Shown: positions 37,103 to 49,511, numbered from the stretch's first letter. The stretch is 64,000 nt of DNA from Vicia villosa (GCF_029867415.1 NW_026705772.1:62001-126000), one strand, 5' to 3'. Numbers and translations: made by a program. The notes: generated from the letters alone by a model not told the origin.

Positions 37103-38755
37103 TGTGAGTGCGCTTTATCATTAGAGATGTTTTTAATGATGTCAAAACTCGGAATACTTTAACATTTCAGTATATTGGACGATATACTATGGGTCTTAAT
37201 ATGCATCTTAGTATTAGGAAGCTTATGAATTGTTTATAAAAGGTTTTACGCATTAAAAACAATATTTTAAATGAAAAAAACATGTCTATTTGTCGATAAA
37301 TATGACTTATGAGTCAACACATGTGGATGCGTTTTAAAGCCTGTAGGCTCTATAATGCATGCATGTGTCGACACATGAAGCTTTTCGTATGAGTCGACAC
37401 TTGTGAATACTTTTTAAAGCCTGCAGCTTTTGTTTGCATGAGTCGACTCATAAGGCACTTCAATTCGACACATAGCAAAAAAATTCTGCTATGAATCGAC
37501 TCATGACTTACATGTCTCGACACAAGTGTCAAAATGAGTCAATTCATAATTACTTTATTTTCTAAATCTCTAGTTTTCTTTTTTGCCTCAAACTTGCACA
37601 TATATAAATACCTTATACATGTATCATTTCAAAATTGATTAAACCATAAATATACAAAGAGTTCTCTTCATCTTCAATCTCTCATCTATGCATACACACA
37701 AATTACACATAATCATATTTGTTGGGTGCCATATAGATTCAGATTGATAACGTCTAATTTAGGTTGTTAAATTGTAAATTGGGTTGAGAATTTTTTGGAG
37801 TTTTATTGGAAAAAACCAGTTAGGATTCGTCCTCCAAGATCAAGGTGTTGATTTGGGGGTTTTGCACAAGATTTCGCAATTCAGATGCATCCGAGTGAAA
37901 GTTTCGAAGAAGGTGGTCCTGTCGAAAGAGTAACGATAACTGGAGGATCATTTGGAAATCTTGGGTCATGATAATTCACAATTGGATTCAGCCGAGTGAA
38001 AGCTTCGAATAAGGTTGTTATGTCAAAGGAGTAGTGGTAACCGAAGGATTAATTGGTATTATCGGGTTACTTGATCGAGCTCAAGATCAAAGGAAGAGAA
38101 AGAGTTAGAATCAACATCATGCATTGGGTTTGTAGGGTTGTATTGCTACTTTTCTCTTGTAAACAGATTTTGCAAAGTAAGATTGATATCTCAATTCTAT
38201 TTGGAATTAGGGGCAGACGTAGTCATAGCGATGATGATTGTTGAACTGCCTAAATAAATCATTGTGCCCTCTCTCTATCTCTTTCTCATTTACTTTATAT
38301 TGCAAATTGTTAAATTCGTTGATTGTGCAATCAACACGTTTAGATAAACTCTATGTAAATCAAAACTGTGTTGTTGAGTAGATTACAATCCATAAGATTG
38401 TAATTAGATTTTAAATCAACAAAATCATAAGAAAATTCCGATCCACTTTGATTGCAGATCAAGTGTTTGATAATTTTCTTTATTATGTTTTTGTTTAAAC
38501 ATTTCTTTGGAAATAAACTACTAGTGTGTTTAGATTCAAATGTGTTGCTTGTTGAAATATATTGTCTCGGTTGCTTATCATTATGATTGCACATAACATT
38601 GGTTTAATGCATATCTGAGCTTTTCGATAATGGTTCGGAATAGACGAAAATCGATCCGGGATTTTTCCGCTTGCCATAATTAGCAAAAAAAAATTAAAAA
38701 TTCAAGCTCATTTTTAACTTGGGATGTATTCACCCCCTCTAGATAAGTTTTCTTC
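37103..38755 (+). mobile_element. Copia (SIRE/Maximus-like) LTR
   Basis: It starts TGTGAGTGCGC after the polypurine tract. A cluster of TCGA-centred palindromes (37308-37545) is followed by a TATA box TATATAAATA (37601-37610). Two similar stretches, GCATCCGAGTGAAAGTTTCG (37885) and CAGCCGAGTGAAAGCTTCG (37989), form a direct duplication. The end is near TTCACCCCCTCTAG (38730-38743), as in copia LTRs of this kind. The 3' border is approximate. Confidence 0.6.
37308..37545. repeat. TCGA-centred palindrome cluster
   Basis: Perfect palindromes CATGTGTCGACACATG (37362-37377) and ATGAGTCGACTCAT (37438-37451), and at least five imperfect versions around them. Spacing is irregular (about 19-49 bp between centres). 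It lies directly upstream of the LTR TATA box. Confidence 0.85.
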
Positions 38756-40080
38756 TTCTAAAAGGATTCTCATTAATTTAACCTTCTGACCTGTTATACG
38801 CTGCTGATTAGTGAATATCTTTGAAGATTGATGTTTATGAAGAGATACGGTATAATTAGTATTATCTGATGCACTAGGTACTAATTGATTCTCTGTTTTT
38901 CTTTGGAAAGCGCACATACTGCAATATTTGACTTTTTCATTTGGCCCAGATCTATGGGTGATGATCTTATTGTGTGTTAGTAGTAGCTTCTAATTTTTTA
39001 CTACTGACTATTAACTGGCGTGTGTTCATGCTTGACTAACTCATTTTGAAGGATTGCAAGACTGACTGTTTTGGAGCTTAATAATGATAGTGTAGCCGAC
39101 TCGGTGTGTAACCACCTCATTACCCCTAACATGCAAAATCATAAGTGTGTAACTACCTCGTGATTTTATGTCTATGCTACAAATTGCTGCTTACTTTTGT
39201 TGTTGTTGTTACATGCTCTGATGGATTTACTTCTATTGATGATGTGTGTTATGAGTATGGTTTCTCTGGTACTCAGTTGCGATTTTTTGCTTGAAGTGTT
39301 GTTTTGCTAAAATTTGTCAAAGGGATAGATTTAAGTTTCTTTTGGGATTGGTTGCATTATACAAAACATCATAGAGTTTGTTCAAGCTAGTTCTGGTGCA
39401 GAAGGGAAACATGTGGAACCTGATGTTCCAACATGTGTGTTGTAACATCTGGTGTCTTACAATAGAAATTTTTTTCAGTCATAATTCTGAGTTATTCTAT
39501 CCAACATTTACTTTGTAAAGAAGGTATACATGTTCATGATGAAGAGTTGATATGGATGTACTGGTGCAACATGTTGAGCACGATACTTTAACATATGTGC
39601 AGTGCAACGTCTGGCCTTGACAGCAAGTCATATGGATGTTTCTCTGTGCGCAATTCTAATTAGGATTTATTCAAATTTGTTACAGTTATTTTTGCAATGG
39701 TTTGCTTGATTTGTTTCACAGTTGGAGATGTTCAAATCAGATTAAATCGAGATTTAAATTAGAAATAAATTATATTTTATTATTGGAGATATTCGAGGAG
39801 AAGATCATATCCAAGAGATTTCTGCTATTTTCTAGAGACAATAAAATTAGATATCCAAAGGAGAAAAAACTCAAAAGACATTGTTACATTGTTTATAATC
39901 ATTGAGCTAGGGTTTGAGACATTGTAACTTATATTTCACGCCAATGCCATAATAAGGGTTAGGGTTGAATCTTTGTGTACACCACTTTATGTTTCAGTAA
40001 CTTAGCATAGTTGTTGGCTTGTCTTAGTTGAATTGTAAACTCAATGATTAATAGAGTTGTTATTGAAGTTGATCACTATG
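38756..40080 (+). other. Further LTR-like non-coding DNA
   Basis: The part 39400-40080 (CATGTTCCAACATGT-like runs, TGTTTATAATCATTGAGCTAGGGTTTG, TTGATTAATAGAGTTGTTATTG) reads like the 3' half of a copia LTR and seems to resume after the CACTA-like element at 41402. No gene is present. Confidence 0.4.
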
Positions 40081-41401
40081 CACTACTACAAATAATACAT
40101 TTCATGACACGACATTTCATTTCACCCAACAAAAATCCGAAGTGTAAACCATAGACGCGTCACATTTTTATTTTTTTTAAATACCATATATTCCTTCAGT
40201 TTTGCTAGAAATCGAGGAGAAAAGTATTTAGAGGACGTGTCTTCGAATCTCAACAACTACATTTTATCACCTTTTAATTTTTTAAATTTTTTTAAATGAC
40301 CTATTATCTCAGTTTTGCTGAAAACTGAGAGGTAAAGTACTTAGAGGACATATCTTCGAATTCCAGCAACTACACATGATCACTTTTTAAAATTACATCA
40401 GTAGCGCAGTTTTGAAAATAAAAAAAATGCAGTTGCTAGGGATCCAATCCATGATCAATATTACCTTTTAATTTTTATTTTAAAACTTTTTTGATGACCT
40501 ATTAGGGGTAAAGTAGCGTATTTTTTTTTATTTGTGACCAATTTGATGAAAAAATTAAGTAACGAATCTTTGTCGTCCATTTATAAAGTAACAATGGTCA
40601 AGACATTGCCAACTCATAATCCACTTGAAACATTAGTGATCCGTGTGAAACTCTCACTAGTCAATCAAAACGTGAATGTCACAACTATCCATCTTGGATG
40701 TAAAGTGCTGAAATTTTAACTTAACTTATTGAAAACAGTGATAATGAAAGAAAGAGCAAGAAAATGTTTTAAGGTTAGTTTCTTAATGTAATTTTTTATC
40801 TAGTAATTCCTTCTTAAAATTGTTTAATGTTAGTTGTAGTTATATCAAGTAAAATGTTTAATATTGTTGTTGTTGCTGTAGTAAGAATTTAGTATTTAAC
40901 GATTCTATTGATTTTGTTTATTTGACGTTGTTGATGTTGTTGAGATTTAATGTTTAAAGATTCCATGGATTTTGTTGTTGTTATTGTTGTTGTCGTTACT
41001 TCTGTATTGAGATTTAATGTTTAAGTATTCTATTGATTTTGTTTTTGTTCTTGTTAAAGGTGTTGTTGTTGATGATAACGAGAAAAATTTAGAATTTGTC
41101 AAAAAAATTAGTGCTTTGCATCTTAAAATGTAAAAAAAAAGGTTAAAATTAAAATTTTGTAAACAGAACTTTACCCCTCGCTTATTGTTAAAAACTTAGG
41201 TAAAAAGTAATGCAGTTTTAAAAATTCAAAAAATGCAGTTGATAGAGATCGAACTCATGACCAGTGCCACCTTTTTCCTCGGTTTTAAAATCACCGAGGT
41301 GATAAGTGGCAATTTTTCATGTCGTCTTTCGCTACCTCGCCTGTGTAACCGATATTATATTCATTCCACATCCGAGGTTAAGAGCACTTTTTGTAATAGT
41401 G
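40081..41401. mobile_element. CACTA-like element (1321 bp)
   Basis: Ends: CACTACTACAAATAATAC and, reverse-complemented from the right, CACTATTACAAAAAGTGC; 11 of the first 12 bases agree. Inner repeats AAAAATGCAGTTG near 40426 and 41231 and CGAACTCATGACC/CCAATCCATGATC are shared by both sides. GTT tracts lie at 40868-41075. The 3-bp flanks differ (ATG / AGC), so the ends or the target duplication have changed. No transposase. The family is shared with 18430-20150. Confidence 0.6.
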
Positions 41402-42330
41402 AGCGGATAATGATTGAGAAAAAGTGAGAGGGATTCTCATATTTAAGGGAAATCCTAAATAGAACCTCATTGGATAATATTAGGAAGATGCGTTGAATAA
41501 TATGAATTTGTTGCTCCTATAAGACTGAGTATACTAACATCGTGTGTTAAACCTGATTTAATTTGTTGGACCACTTGTTCCAACATCGTGGTCAACATAT
41601 GTCCCTTCAAAAATAAAATTTTGATTTTTTTTTTAAAAATTCACAAAATAAAAATGTGTTGATTCATTTACGCATAAATTTAGTGTAAAAATACATCCGA
41701 TAAAATATTTCCAAATTTCAAAAATAATTTTAATTTTTCATTCAAGTTGGGATGCAATCCTTAGGATGATTTAAACCATTTCCTAAATTGTTTTCAACAC
41801 AAATTCTAATATATAGTCTATATCATATCACTTTATTAAACACTGACACACCTAACACTAAGTATCTTTGATCCTAGCCACATATTATTAATTATTAATA
41901 TAATAAACATATCAACGGCTGAAACATTACCTTCACCATGACAGATTATTTTTTCCTTCCCCGTGCATGCTCTATGTCACCTTCACATTAACATAGAATC
42001 CGATTCCCTTCATCATCTACTGCATTTTCTTACTTGTTATTTCAGCTTCTGATGTAAACTAAACACACCCCATTTACTATTTTTGACGTAACATGTCATA
42101 GACAATTACTATAATATCCCCATGCTACAAAATGTTTAATTATTGGCTTCTTTATATTTTTACACAAACATTTTTCAATCTCTCTTGTCATAGTCAACAG
42201 TCAACACAAAAACATTGAAGTATGTTGTTACTATTATTCTGTTCTTCTCCTATAGTCCTGTGTTTTCTTGCATGTCCTCTATATTTTTCTTCCTCTCCGA
42301 ACTGAGTCATCATTCTCTTTAACATTGTAG
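41402..42330. other. LTR remainder, then upstream region of the SUMO-like gene
   Basis: Up to about 41620 it still looks LTR-like (CCACTTGTTCCAACATCGTG). From about 41990 it becomes richer in CT and lacks repeats, fitting a promoter and 5' leader. A TATA-like TTTATATTTTT lies near 42150. The transcription start cannot be fixed. Confidence 0.4.
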
Positions 42331-42989
42331 ATGAGCAATATGGCTTCAAATGATGATACATTGGCTAGTAAAGGAAATACCTCAGTTAAAGCAGAAGATG
42401 ATGGCATTGTTTATGTCAAAATTTCAATCAGAGGTTTGGTATGTATCATCACTCTTTGCATTTTGGATTTGGATTTGGTATTACCTCGGATCTTATTTAT
42501 AAGAAAAAAAATTATTTTTTAAATTTATTGAATAATCAATATATTTAAAATGTATTATTAACCAGATACATTGATTATTTAATAAATCTAAAAATTGTTC
42601 ATTAATAATTTAATATTTTTGTTGTGTTGTGTACTTGTCTTGATTGAAATGCAGGATGGAAGAGAGTTGTTCTTCAAAGTGAACCAAGACACATTTTTAG
42701 AAAGAGCATTCAGGAAATACTGTGAAGTGATGGAGTTGGAATATGATACCATGCACTTTATGCTTGATGATGGTGAGAGGATTAGAGGGGAACGTCAAAC
42801 ACCAAAAATGGTTACTCTCTTTCTTACTAAAAGAAAAAAAAAATCAAATGAATCATTCATTATTATAAGATACAGATAATATCATTTTGATTCAACTAAC
42901 TTATAGTTCTATTTCAGTTGAATATCGAAAATGGTACGGAGATTGTTGCTGCAAAACCTCAAACAGGAGGTGGGAGTTCAACTCTGTAA
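42331..42989 (+). CDS. SUMO-like small ubiquitin-related modifier (3 exons)
   Basis: Exons: 42331-42438, 42655-42810 and 42918-42989, joined in phase 0, give 111 residues. Introns are GT...AG (GTATGT / ATGCAG; GTTACT / TTTCAG; the second donor is weak). Residues 25-106 form a ubiquitin-like fold of the SUMO type: V-K-I-S-I ... DGRELFFKV (37-45), KYCEVM, LDDGERIRG, QTP (48-50 of exon 2), NGTEI, and QTGG at 103-106. The five-residue tail GSSTL must be removed by a SUMO protease to expose Gly-Gly. After activation the protein would be conjugated to lysines of nuclear targets. The N-terminal tail holds V19-K20-A21-E22, a consensus acceptor site that could allow SUMO chains. It is clearly divergent from canonical SUMO1/2 (TPDEL is TPKML, FFRIK is FFKVN). 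The first Met may also be residue 4. Identification rests on recognised family motifs. Confidence 0.85.
42485..42600. mobile_element. Stowaway-like MITE remnant in SUMO intron 1
   Basis: CGGATCTTATTTATAAGA, then TTTAAATTTATTGAATAATCAA and, further on, its near complement TTGATTATTTAATAAATCTA form the arms of a hairpin. It resembles the element at 33207-33355, but the right terminal repeat is lost. Confidence 0.6.
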
Positions 42990-43482
42990 ATTAATTGCAA
43001 TTAAATTGTTTTGTATGGAGTTTCATTGTTATTATTATATATTGACAATTATTAGTAATTTCTCAATTGGAGTATCATCAGCGCTGTTTAATTTTAATTT
43101 TCAAGAAAGATTGATTATATTTTTTTTGTTTTCCGTCATTATATCTACCAAGCGTCTTTGTTAGCTTGAACAATTACTATAGATAATTTTTATTTTATTT
43201 CATTTCTAAACCATTATAATTATGGGGTGGGAATAGGTCAGACCCACCTATAGTGGTATGTAGTCTAGTGGTCTATAGTACTGTAGTCTACTTTATTTAA
43301 GGTCAGATTAATTTAATAGAAAAAAAGTCAAATTTAGATTTTTTTTAAAAGTCTACTTAATTAAATAGGTCTGATTAAAAAAGTCTATAATAAAATTTTG
43401 TATGGACTAGCCCAACACAATAATTGTTAGCTGGAACTCAGGACCTTGGAACTCAGGACCTTGAGAGGAGCACACTCTTAAG
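42990..43482. other. 3' region of the SUMO gene, then dispersed repeat
   Basis: No polyadenylation signal can be fixed. From about 43430 a repeated GGAACTCAGGACCTTG (twice in tandem) belongs to an older repeat into which the hAT MITE inserted. Confidence 0.4.
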
Positions 43483-44191
43483 TAGTGGTGTGTACATGGG
43501 TTGGGTCAACCCTCAAAACCTGATCAAATCCTATCAAAAAAATTCACAAAAGAGGGTTGGATCAGGTAATTGGGTGGATATGAGTTTCAAAATTAAAAAA
43601 CCCATTAAAAAATCGAGTATCAGGTAAAACCCAAACTAAACCCAAAAGACTCATTGAACCACTAATCAAATATTTATTATTACAATTTTAATAATTTCGA
43701 TAAATATTAACTTAGAAGTTATAAGTTTAGTCTCTAAACATTTAGTATTTTTAGTGAACCATGAGATTAACTAATTTTGAATGTTTCACTTTTTGATTAT
43801 TTTAACACTAATACAATTTTATGTCTTGCAACTTTAATTTGTTGTTAGTATTTTATGATAATTTTTATTAGTTGACATTATAATTTATTATATAATGCTA
43901 AAAGATAATAAAAATAGATTATCTATTTTTTTTAAGAACATATAAATTTTGAGTAACTTTTATGAAAAAAAATATGATGACTCATTATTTTGTCTTTTAA
44001 TGTTAATAAGAAAAAAATTATTTGGACAACCAATATCCAACCCAATCCAACCTGAAAATTAGTGAGTTTGTCCAAAATGGCCAATTGATATAATGGGTGG
44101 TTAATTTACATCACTCGGACTAGAGTGTCTAATATGGGTTGGGTCTTGGATTTGACTAAATTCAATCCAAACCGATCCATGTACACCACTA
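43483..44191. mobile_element. hAT-type MITE (709 bp)
   Basis: Inverted ends TAGTGGTGTGTACATGG and TAGTGGTGTACATGG (reverse complement of 44177-44191). Flanks CTCTTAAG (43475-43482) and CTCTCAAG (44192-44199) are an 8-bp duplication with one change, as in hAT elements. The interior is AT-rich; motifs GGGTTGGGTC / AACCCAACCC lie near both ends. No transposase. Confidence 0.75.
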
Positions 44192-44199
44192 CTCTCAAG

Positions 44200-45835
44200 A
44201 CCCAAGCCTCCACCGCTATACTAACCCTTGGATTTCCATACAATTTTAGTGGAGAAAAATATGGACCTAACAATTATAACATTAGCATGTTAATAAATAT
44301 TTTCATTATTCATGGCAGAGTTATGTACTAAAAATCGATCTTATAAATTTAGATTTTAGACTAATTTTTTAATAATTTAATTTTTTTTAATTTTTATTAG
44401 TCAATTACAGGCGCGGGAGCACGAGTAAATTTATTTAATACAGTATAAATTATATTTAAATACGTGTTTAAATTTAAAATTTGCTATTAATTTTAAAATG
44501 AACAATAATTATATAAACTCAATTGTATTAACTTACAAAGAGACAAAAAAAATTAATATTTAAAAATAAGGGTTTTATCTTTTAAATTAAAGTAATTATT
44601 TGATTAAAATAAAATACGAATTGTGATAATAATGACTTGTGAAATAAAAAATTTATTTGATATAATATAAAATATACTTATATACTAATGTAAATTTGAA
44701 ATTAGTTACTTAATTATAAAACAAAAAATAATTAAATGTAAAAAAAAACAAAAATGATTGATGAGAAGAAGAAAAAAAAGAAATTTTAATATTTTGAAAT
44801 AAAAATTTTGTCTTTCAAATCAAGGCAAATTATCAATTAAATAAAATAGACATTGTATTGATAATGATCTGGAAGATAAAAAATTATTTGATACGATATA
44901 AAATATAGTTAGATATACTTGCAAAATTTAAAATGTTACTTAATTGTAAAATGAACAGTAATAATATAAATTTAATTGTATTAAATAATAATAAGAAAAG
45001 AAAAAAAAGAAACCGTGTGATGGGAAAAGAAAAAAATTACTAATATTTAGAGATAAGGATTTTGTCTCTCAAATTATAAAGTAATTGTTAATTAAAATGG
45101 AATAGATATTGTGTTGATAGTCACTTCTGAGATAAAATAAATTATTAATTTTATTCAAATTAAAAAATAGATTATTAGTATTTTTAGTGATAATAAATAG
45201 ATAGAGCAAAAATAAAATGAAAGTGAGAAAGTGTGGACAAAAGAAATGTGAGATATTTGAAATTTTAATCAAGAAAGAGAATGTGAGGATGTAATATTTA
45301 AATGTGATTTAATTGGTGAAGTTTGAAAAATGAATGCCACATGTCAATCTTGAAAAGACTTATATGGTAAGTCTGCAAATTGACTTCTTTGAAAAAGTCA
45401 TTTTTGTTGACCAATCAAAAAAGTCGTCAAAACCCTAAAATGCCATGTCATCGTTACCATGCAAGAAATCTACCATAAGCCATTTTATATGAAATTTTTA
45501 TTCATTACAAATCAGTCCTTCATCAATTTAATAATAATTATCAATTAAAAAAACTTTGAATTAAAAAATCAATTTTTTTCAAGTGTTTTTTTTCTTTCAA
45601 TTAAAACTCTAAGTCCCTAATCAATCCATTCGTCCTCCATCTTCTTCTTCCTTCTCTCAGATCATCATCCATATTCCATCAATGGTAGACTTGAATCGTA
45701 TCTCCTCCATCTTCGTTATTCAGTTCTCTCATCCATCCTTTGGTTCAAAGTTATTTCCTCCTTTCACAAGTAGTTGTTCATATCGAAATCTTATATTTTT
45801 CCAAAATCAAATTGATGTGTTATTATATAGAAACA
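44200..45835. other. AT-rich DNA without gene
   Basis: Phrases around TTTGTCTCTCAAAT(T/C)A and GATAAAAAATTATTTGA recur at 44570, 44812 and 45060, so it is partly a degenerate repeat of about 240 bp. From 45600 a CT-rich stretch with an ATG at 45682 looks leader-like but opens no long frame. Confidence 0.4.
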
Positions 45836-46140
45836 TTTGATTTGGGTATTAGGGTTTGTACTTTAGGTTGAAGTTGATTTGAATTCTTACTCATAAACGA
45901 TCGATTTGGTGATTAGGGTTTGTATTTGAAGTTGATAAATTCTTCTTACCAAGAAATAATTGATTTAGGGATTAGAGTATGTATTTTAAGTTGAAATAGT
46001 ATTTCGAATTCTTACCCAGAAACAATCGATTTCATGATTAGGTTTGTATTTAAAATTGAATTTTATCTGAATTCTTACTTAGGATTTATAAAATTGGGGA
46101 TTAGGGCTTGTATTTTATCGAATTCTTACCCATGTTTTAT
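45836..46140. repeat. Imperfect tandem repeat, unit about 70 bp
   Basis: The units share GAATTCTTAC, an A-rich AAACGATCGATTT-like stretch, GATTAGGGTTTGTATTT and AGTTGA. Starts are near 45872, 45930, 46000, 46068 and 46115. Four to five diverged copies; no coding sense. Confidence 0.65.
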
Positions 46141-46399
46141 GTAATGGGATTTAGGTTTCAATTGAATTGTTAGCGTTTATGTTGCTGTTAGCTGAAGATT
46201 TCGTTTTATGTTGTTTATCCATCGAAGGAGTTGAGAATCGAAGGAAAGATGGTTACTGGTGGCCATCCCTTAAAAAGTAAAAGAATGGCTACTGATGGTC
46301 ATGCTTTGAAAAATAAAGACTTCTAAGTTCGATGAAGATAAGTGAACGTTGAAAGATTAATGAAAGCATATGTCTTCGGGACTTAGACAAAATTCATAG

Positions 46400-47165
46400 A
46401 ATATGTATTTAAGTATTACTACTTAGCGTGTTTTTAGTAGTGTTTGTTTAATACACTGCCACGCGTCGAAGATGGACTCAGGCGGGAAGATTTGAAATTC
46501 GAAGACGGTTTCGTAACCGTTCAACAACAGATGGCTTCGCTGGAAGTTCTGATGAGAAACGTGGCAGCAGATTAGTGTAGGACCGTTAAGGTCGAAACTA
46601 GTATAAATAGGAGTCTTAGTGTTAGGATTCTGTGTGTTCATTTTGTACAAATCACTCACATATTTACTCAAGTATCAAGCGTTAAGAGAAAGAGTTCGCT
46701 GAGAAAATGTACGTATGACACCACCATTTTAATACATGTGTATTATCTTTTTGTTTTTATCTGTCAGAATTACTGCATTTCGTTTACTTCTTGCCATTTA
46801 CGTTTCTGCATCTTTACTTTAACGTCATTTACTTTCGAATTACTTTCATGCTATTTACTTTCAAAGTCTTTTACATTTCTACAATTTAAGATTCTTTACG
46901 TTTCTATTGTCCTTTTAATTTTTATGTCATGTCACTTCGTTGAAGTCACATTTCTATGTAACAAAGTGATTGTCAAGACTATTTGTCCTGTTAATCGAAC
47001 AACGCTTATTGAAGAAGACAAATAATGAATATGGTTCGAACAAACATTGATAACAATCTTCTTGACTATGTGTCCTAGGATCAATCTAGTCGATCCTGCA
47101 AGTAACCAAATCATATTTATTATAGTTTGGAAGACTAGCGGTTGTTTACCGGAAATCACCGTAAA
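46400..47165 (+). mobile_element. LTR remnant, copy 1 of a CGAAG-rich family
   Basis: TCGAAGATGG, AATTCGAAGACGG and a TATAAATAGGAG TATA box (46604-46615) precede GTACGTATG and a long run of TTTACTTTC/TTTCTGCATTT variants (46760-46900). It then reads TCGATCCTGCAAGTAACC...CTAGCGGTTGTTTACCGG. The same order occurs at 51130-51850. The style recalls Ogre-type gypsy LTRs. No boundaries or duplication were found. Confidence 0.5.
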
Positions 47166-47287
47166 CAGTTGCATAAACAAAAATCTATATTATGATATTA
47201 TTCAAATTTAAGTTGTGCGTTATTGTAAATTATGATGATGATTTATTCTTAAAAAATCATGTAGTTAAGTAACGACTAAACACAGTT

Positions 47288-48243
47288 TTGTTCCGGACCG
47301 GCCCAATGGCTAGCTTTGACCCAATCCGTTTCTACACCCAGAACGATCTAATAGTACTGACCCAGCCAGCTAAGGGCAAAGGGAAGCACTTTTCCTCCTG
47401 CCCCTCTATCGAGGATGTATTTTCACTTGGCCAAAAAGGGCCATCAAACCATTATTGTCCTTGGCCAAGCCTCCACTTGTGCCAATATTAAGACATCTAT
47501 TATGTCCCGCAATCGGGGACAAATGGTCACCTATTCGTTGGGCACCATCATAACCAAGAAGTAAGTATATGCCCGCCCCAACGACTAGTTTCGGGAAGCC
47601 TTCCAGGATTCTTAGTTTTACGCCTATATTTCTGGCAGTCACATATGTTGGATTTGGATCCTCGATCCAGCCCAAAATATGGATCAATGGCCAAGCACTC
47701 GGGGAAATATAAAAACCATATCATTTGAAAGGGTCAGGTAATTCAATTCAAACCATAAGAAACACTTAAACGTATCTTTGCTCCTACTTACTTTAGCATC
47801 AGAGTGCCTTACAGGTGCATCCCGCTCCTATTCATCACCAACATTGTGCTCGATCTCCTCTTCATCACCAGTATTGTGCTCGAAGCCTCTGGCCCACTTC
47901 AAGTTTTGATCCACCTTAGTGGCGCCGTATGTGGGAACTTTTGTTCTCCCAGTATCTTCCTCCTTGGAAATCAAAGACCAAAGCAGCTTCCAAGAATCCT
48001 ATTATGGTTAGTTTAGATGACGACCACAATGTTCAACCTACCATCATTTTCCCCAAGCACAAGACTAGCCTCGACCACATGAATCCCTTTTTGGAGGACA
48101 CAGTTCCCCAAAAAAGGGACGGAGCCACCATATCTCCCTCTTTGGACTATGCGCACAATCTTGGCCCCCAGTATACTGACACTGACAAGATCAAGAAAGT
48201 CCTAGAGGCACTTTTAATGAGAGGAGAGAAAGAGAGAAAATAA
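47288..48243 (+). mobile_element. Ty3/gypsy LTR-leader with primer site and gag start
   Basis: A GC-rich block (47288 to about 47919) ends before TGGCGCCGTATGTGGGAA (47920-47937), a gypsy-type primer site. An open frame then starts at ATG 48004 (MVSLDDDHNVQPTIIFPKHK) and runs 80 codons to 48243, acidic and Pro-rich like a gag N-terminus. It ends abruptly, where a minus-strand LTR-like sequence begins. No pol. Confidence 0.55.
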
Positions 48244-48440
48244 GAATTTATATTCACTTAAATGGTAATGGTGTGTACAAATAATGATACAGATTATGAC
48301 TATTTATATACAACCCTGATTGAGTTTCAGATTATACAACTTAGATTATATTTGATATTATTATATTAGATTATATTTGAAATTATATCTAATATCTCAA
48401 TAATATATCAATCTCAATAATATCTCAACAATATATAAGT
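48215..48440 (-). mobile_element. Putative copia LTR fragment
   Basis: On the minus strand TATATAAATAG (48310-48300) is a good TATA box, followed by CATTATTTGTACACACC and a CTTATTTTCTCTCTTTCTCTC end, the usual layout of a copia LTR promoter and end. The upstream part is AT-rich with repeated TATCTCAATAATAT. Borders are uncertain. Confidence 0.45.
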
Positions 48441-48546
48441 TTATTTTTTTATTAATAAATTTTTTTTGTCAATCACCTTTCCATTTTTTTTATTTTAGGG
48501 TTAAATAAGTTTTTGGTCCCTATAAATGTTGCAGTTTTCATTTTTA

Positions 48547-49013
48547 GGGTCTGTTTGGTTCAAATGAGGGGGAGGGGAGGGATTTTAATGAAGGGAAGGG
48601 GAGGGGAGGGAAGGGGAGGGAATTTTATTAATTATATATATGTTTGGTTCAAACAAGGGGAGGGGAGGGGAGAGAATTTCGTTAAAAATATGTTTGGTTC
48701 ACGAGGGGAGGGGAGAGGTTTTATTAATAGTTTACGTTTTTATCCTTATGATTTTATATAACTGTTATGATATTCGAAGTTGAAAATTTCATAAATAATT
48801 TTTTGAAAATAATATTCGTAATATTTAATGATTAAAAATTTATAACTTACCACATAATATTAAAAAAATTGAATACACTTGATACTTGATACGTATTATA
48901 ACTTTCGGCGCAAAATTATCTATATGTTGATAACAACTTTTGAATACATAAAATAATTTATCGATATAGATATAATATATAAAATAAACAAAATAATTGA
49001 ATGGTTTAAAATG

Positions 49014-49069
<56 letters not shown>

Positions 49070-49511
49070 ATAGAATATATAACGAAGTTAGAAAAAAATT
49101 AATATAAATAAACATAAAAATAAAAATTATAATAAAAAATTAAAAAATTTAATTATTATAAATTTTATTAAATAAAAATAATAATTTAAAAGTAAAAAAT
49201 AATTATAATAAATTGATATAAGCAATATAGAAAGAAAAAAACAGACGAAAGAAAATAATAATTTTGAAATAATAAAATAAAATTGAGGGTATTTTAGTAA
49301 ATATATTAATTTATTAAATATCAACAGTCATCCCTCCCCTCCCCTCCGAATCCCCCGATTCGGGGGAACGCAAAATGTGGATTTGGAGGGATTTTGCTCC
49401 CCTCCCCTCCTCTCCCCTCCTAAAAATTGAACCAAACACATTTTATTATAAACATTCCCTCCCCTCCCCTCCCCTCCCCTCCCCTCCGTTTACCTCGAAC
49501 CAAACACACCC
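48547..49511. mobile_element. PIF/Harbinger (Tourist-type) MITE nested in the MULE MITE
   Basis: Inverted ends GGGTCTGTTTGGTTCAAATG and GGGTGTGTTTGGTTCGAGGT; flanks TTA (48544-48546 and 49512-49514). Both subterminal regions are runs of GGGGAGGGGAGGGAAGGGG, G-rich at the left and C-rich at the right, so the two ends can pair and the single strands could form G-quadruplexes. The interior is AT-rich with an (AT)24 run. Confidence 0.85.
49015..49062. repeat. (TA)24 microsatellite
   Basis: 48 bases of TA in the middle of the Harbinger MITE. Confidence 0.93.

Noticed and set aside
36680..37145. Minus-strand frames of 91-93 codons
   Set aside because: They overlap a plus-strand copia gag and polypurine tract and show no domain.
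40078..41404. Calling the CACTA-like element at 40081 complete with a target duplication
   Set aside because: The 3-bp flanks are ATG and AGC, so the duplication does not hold; only the inverted ends are supported.
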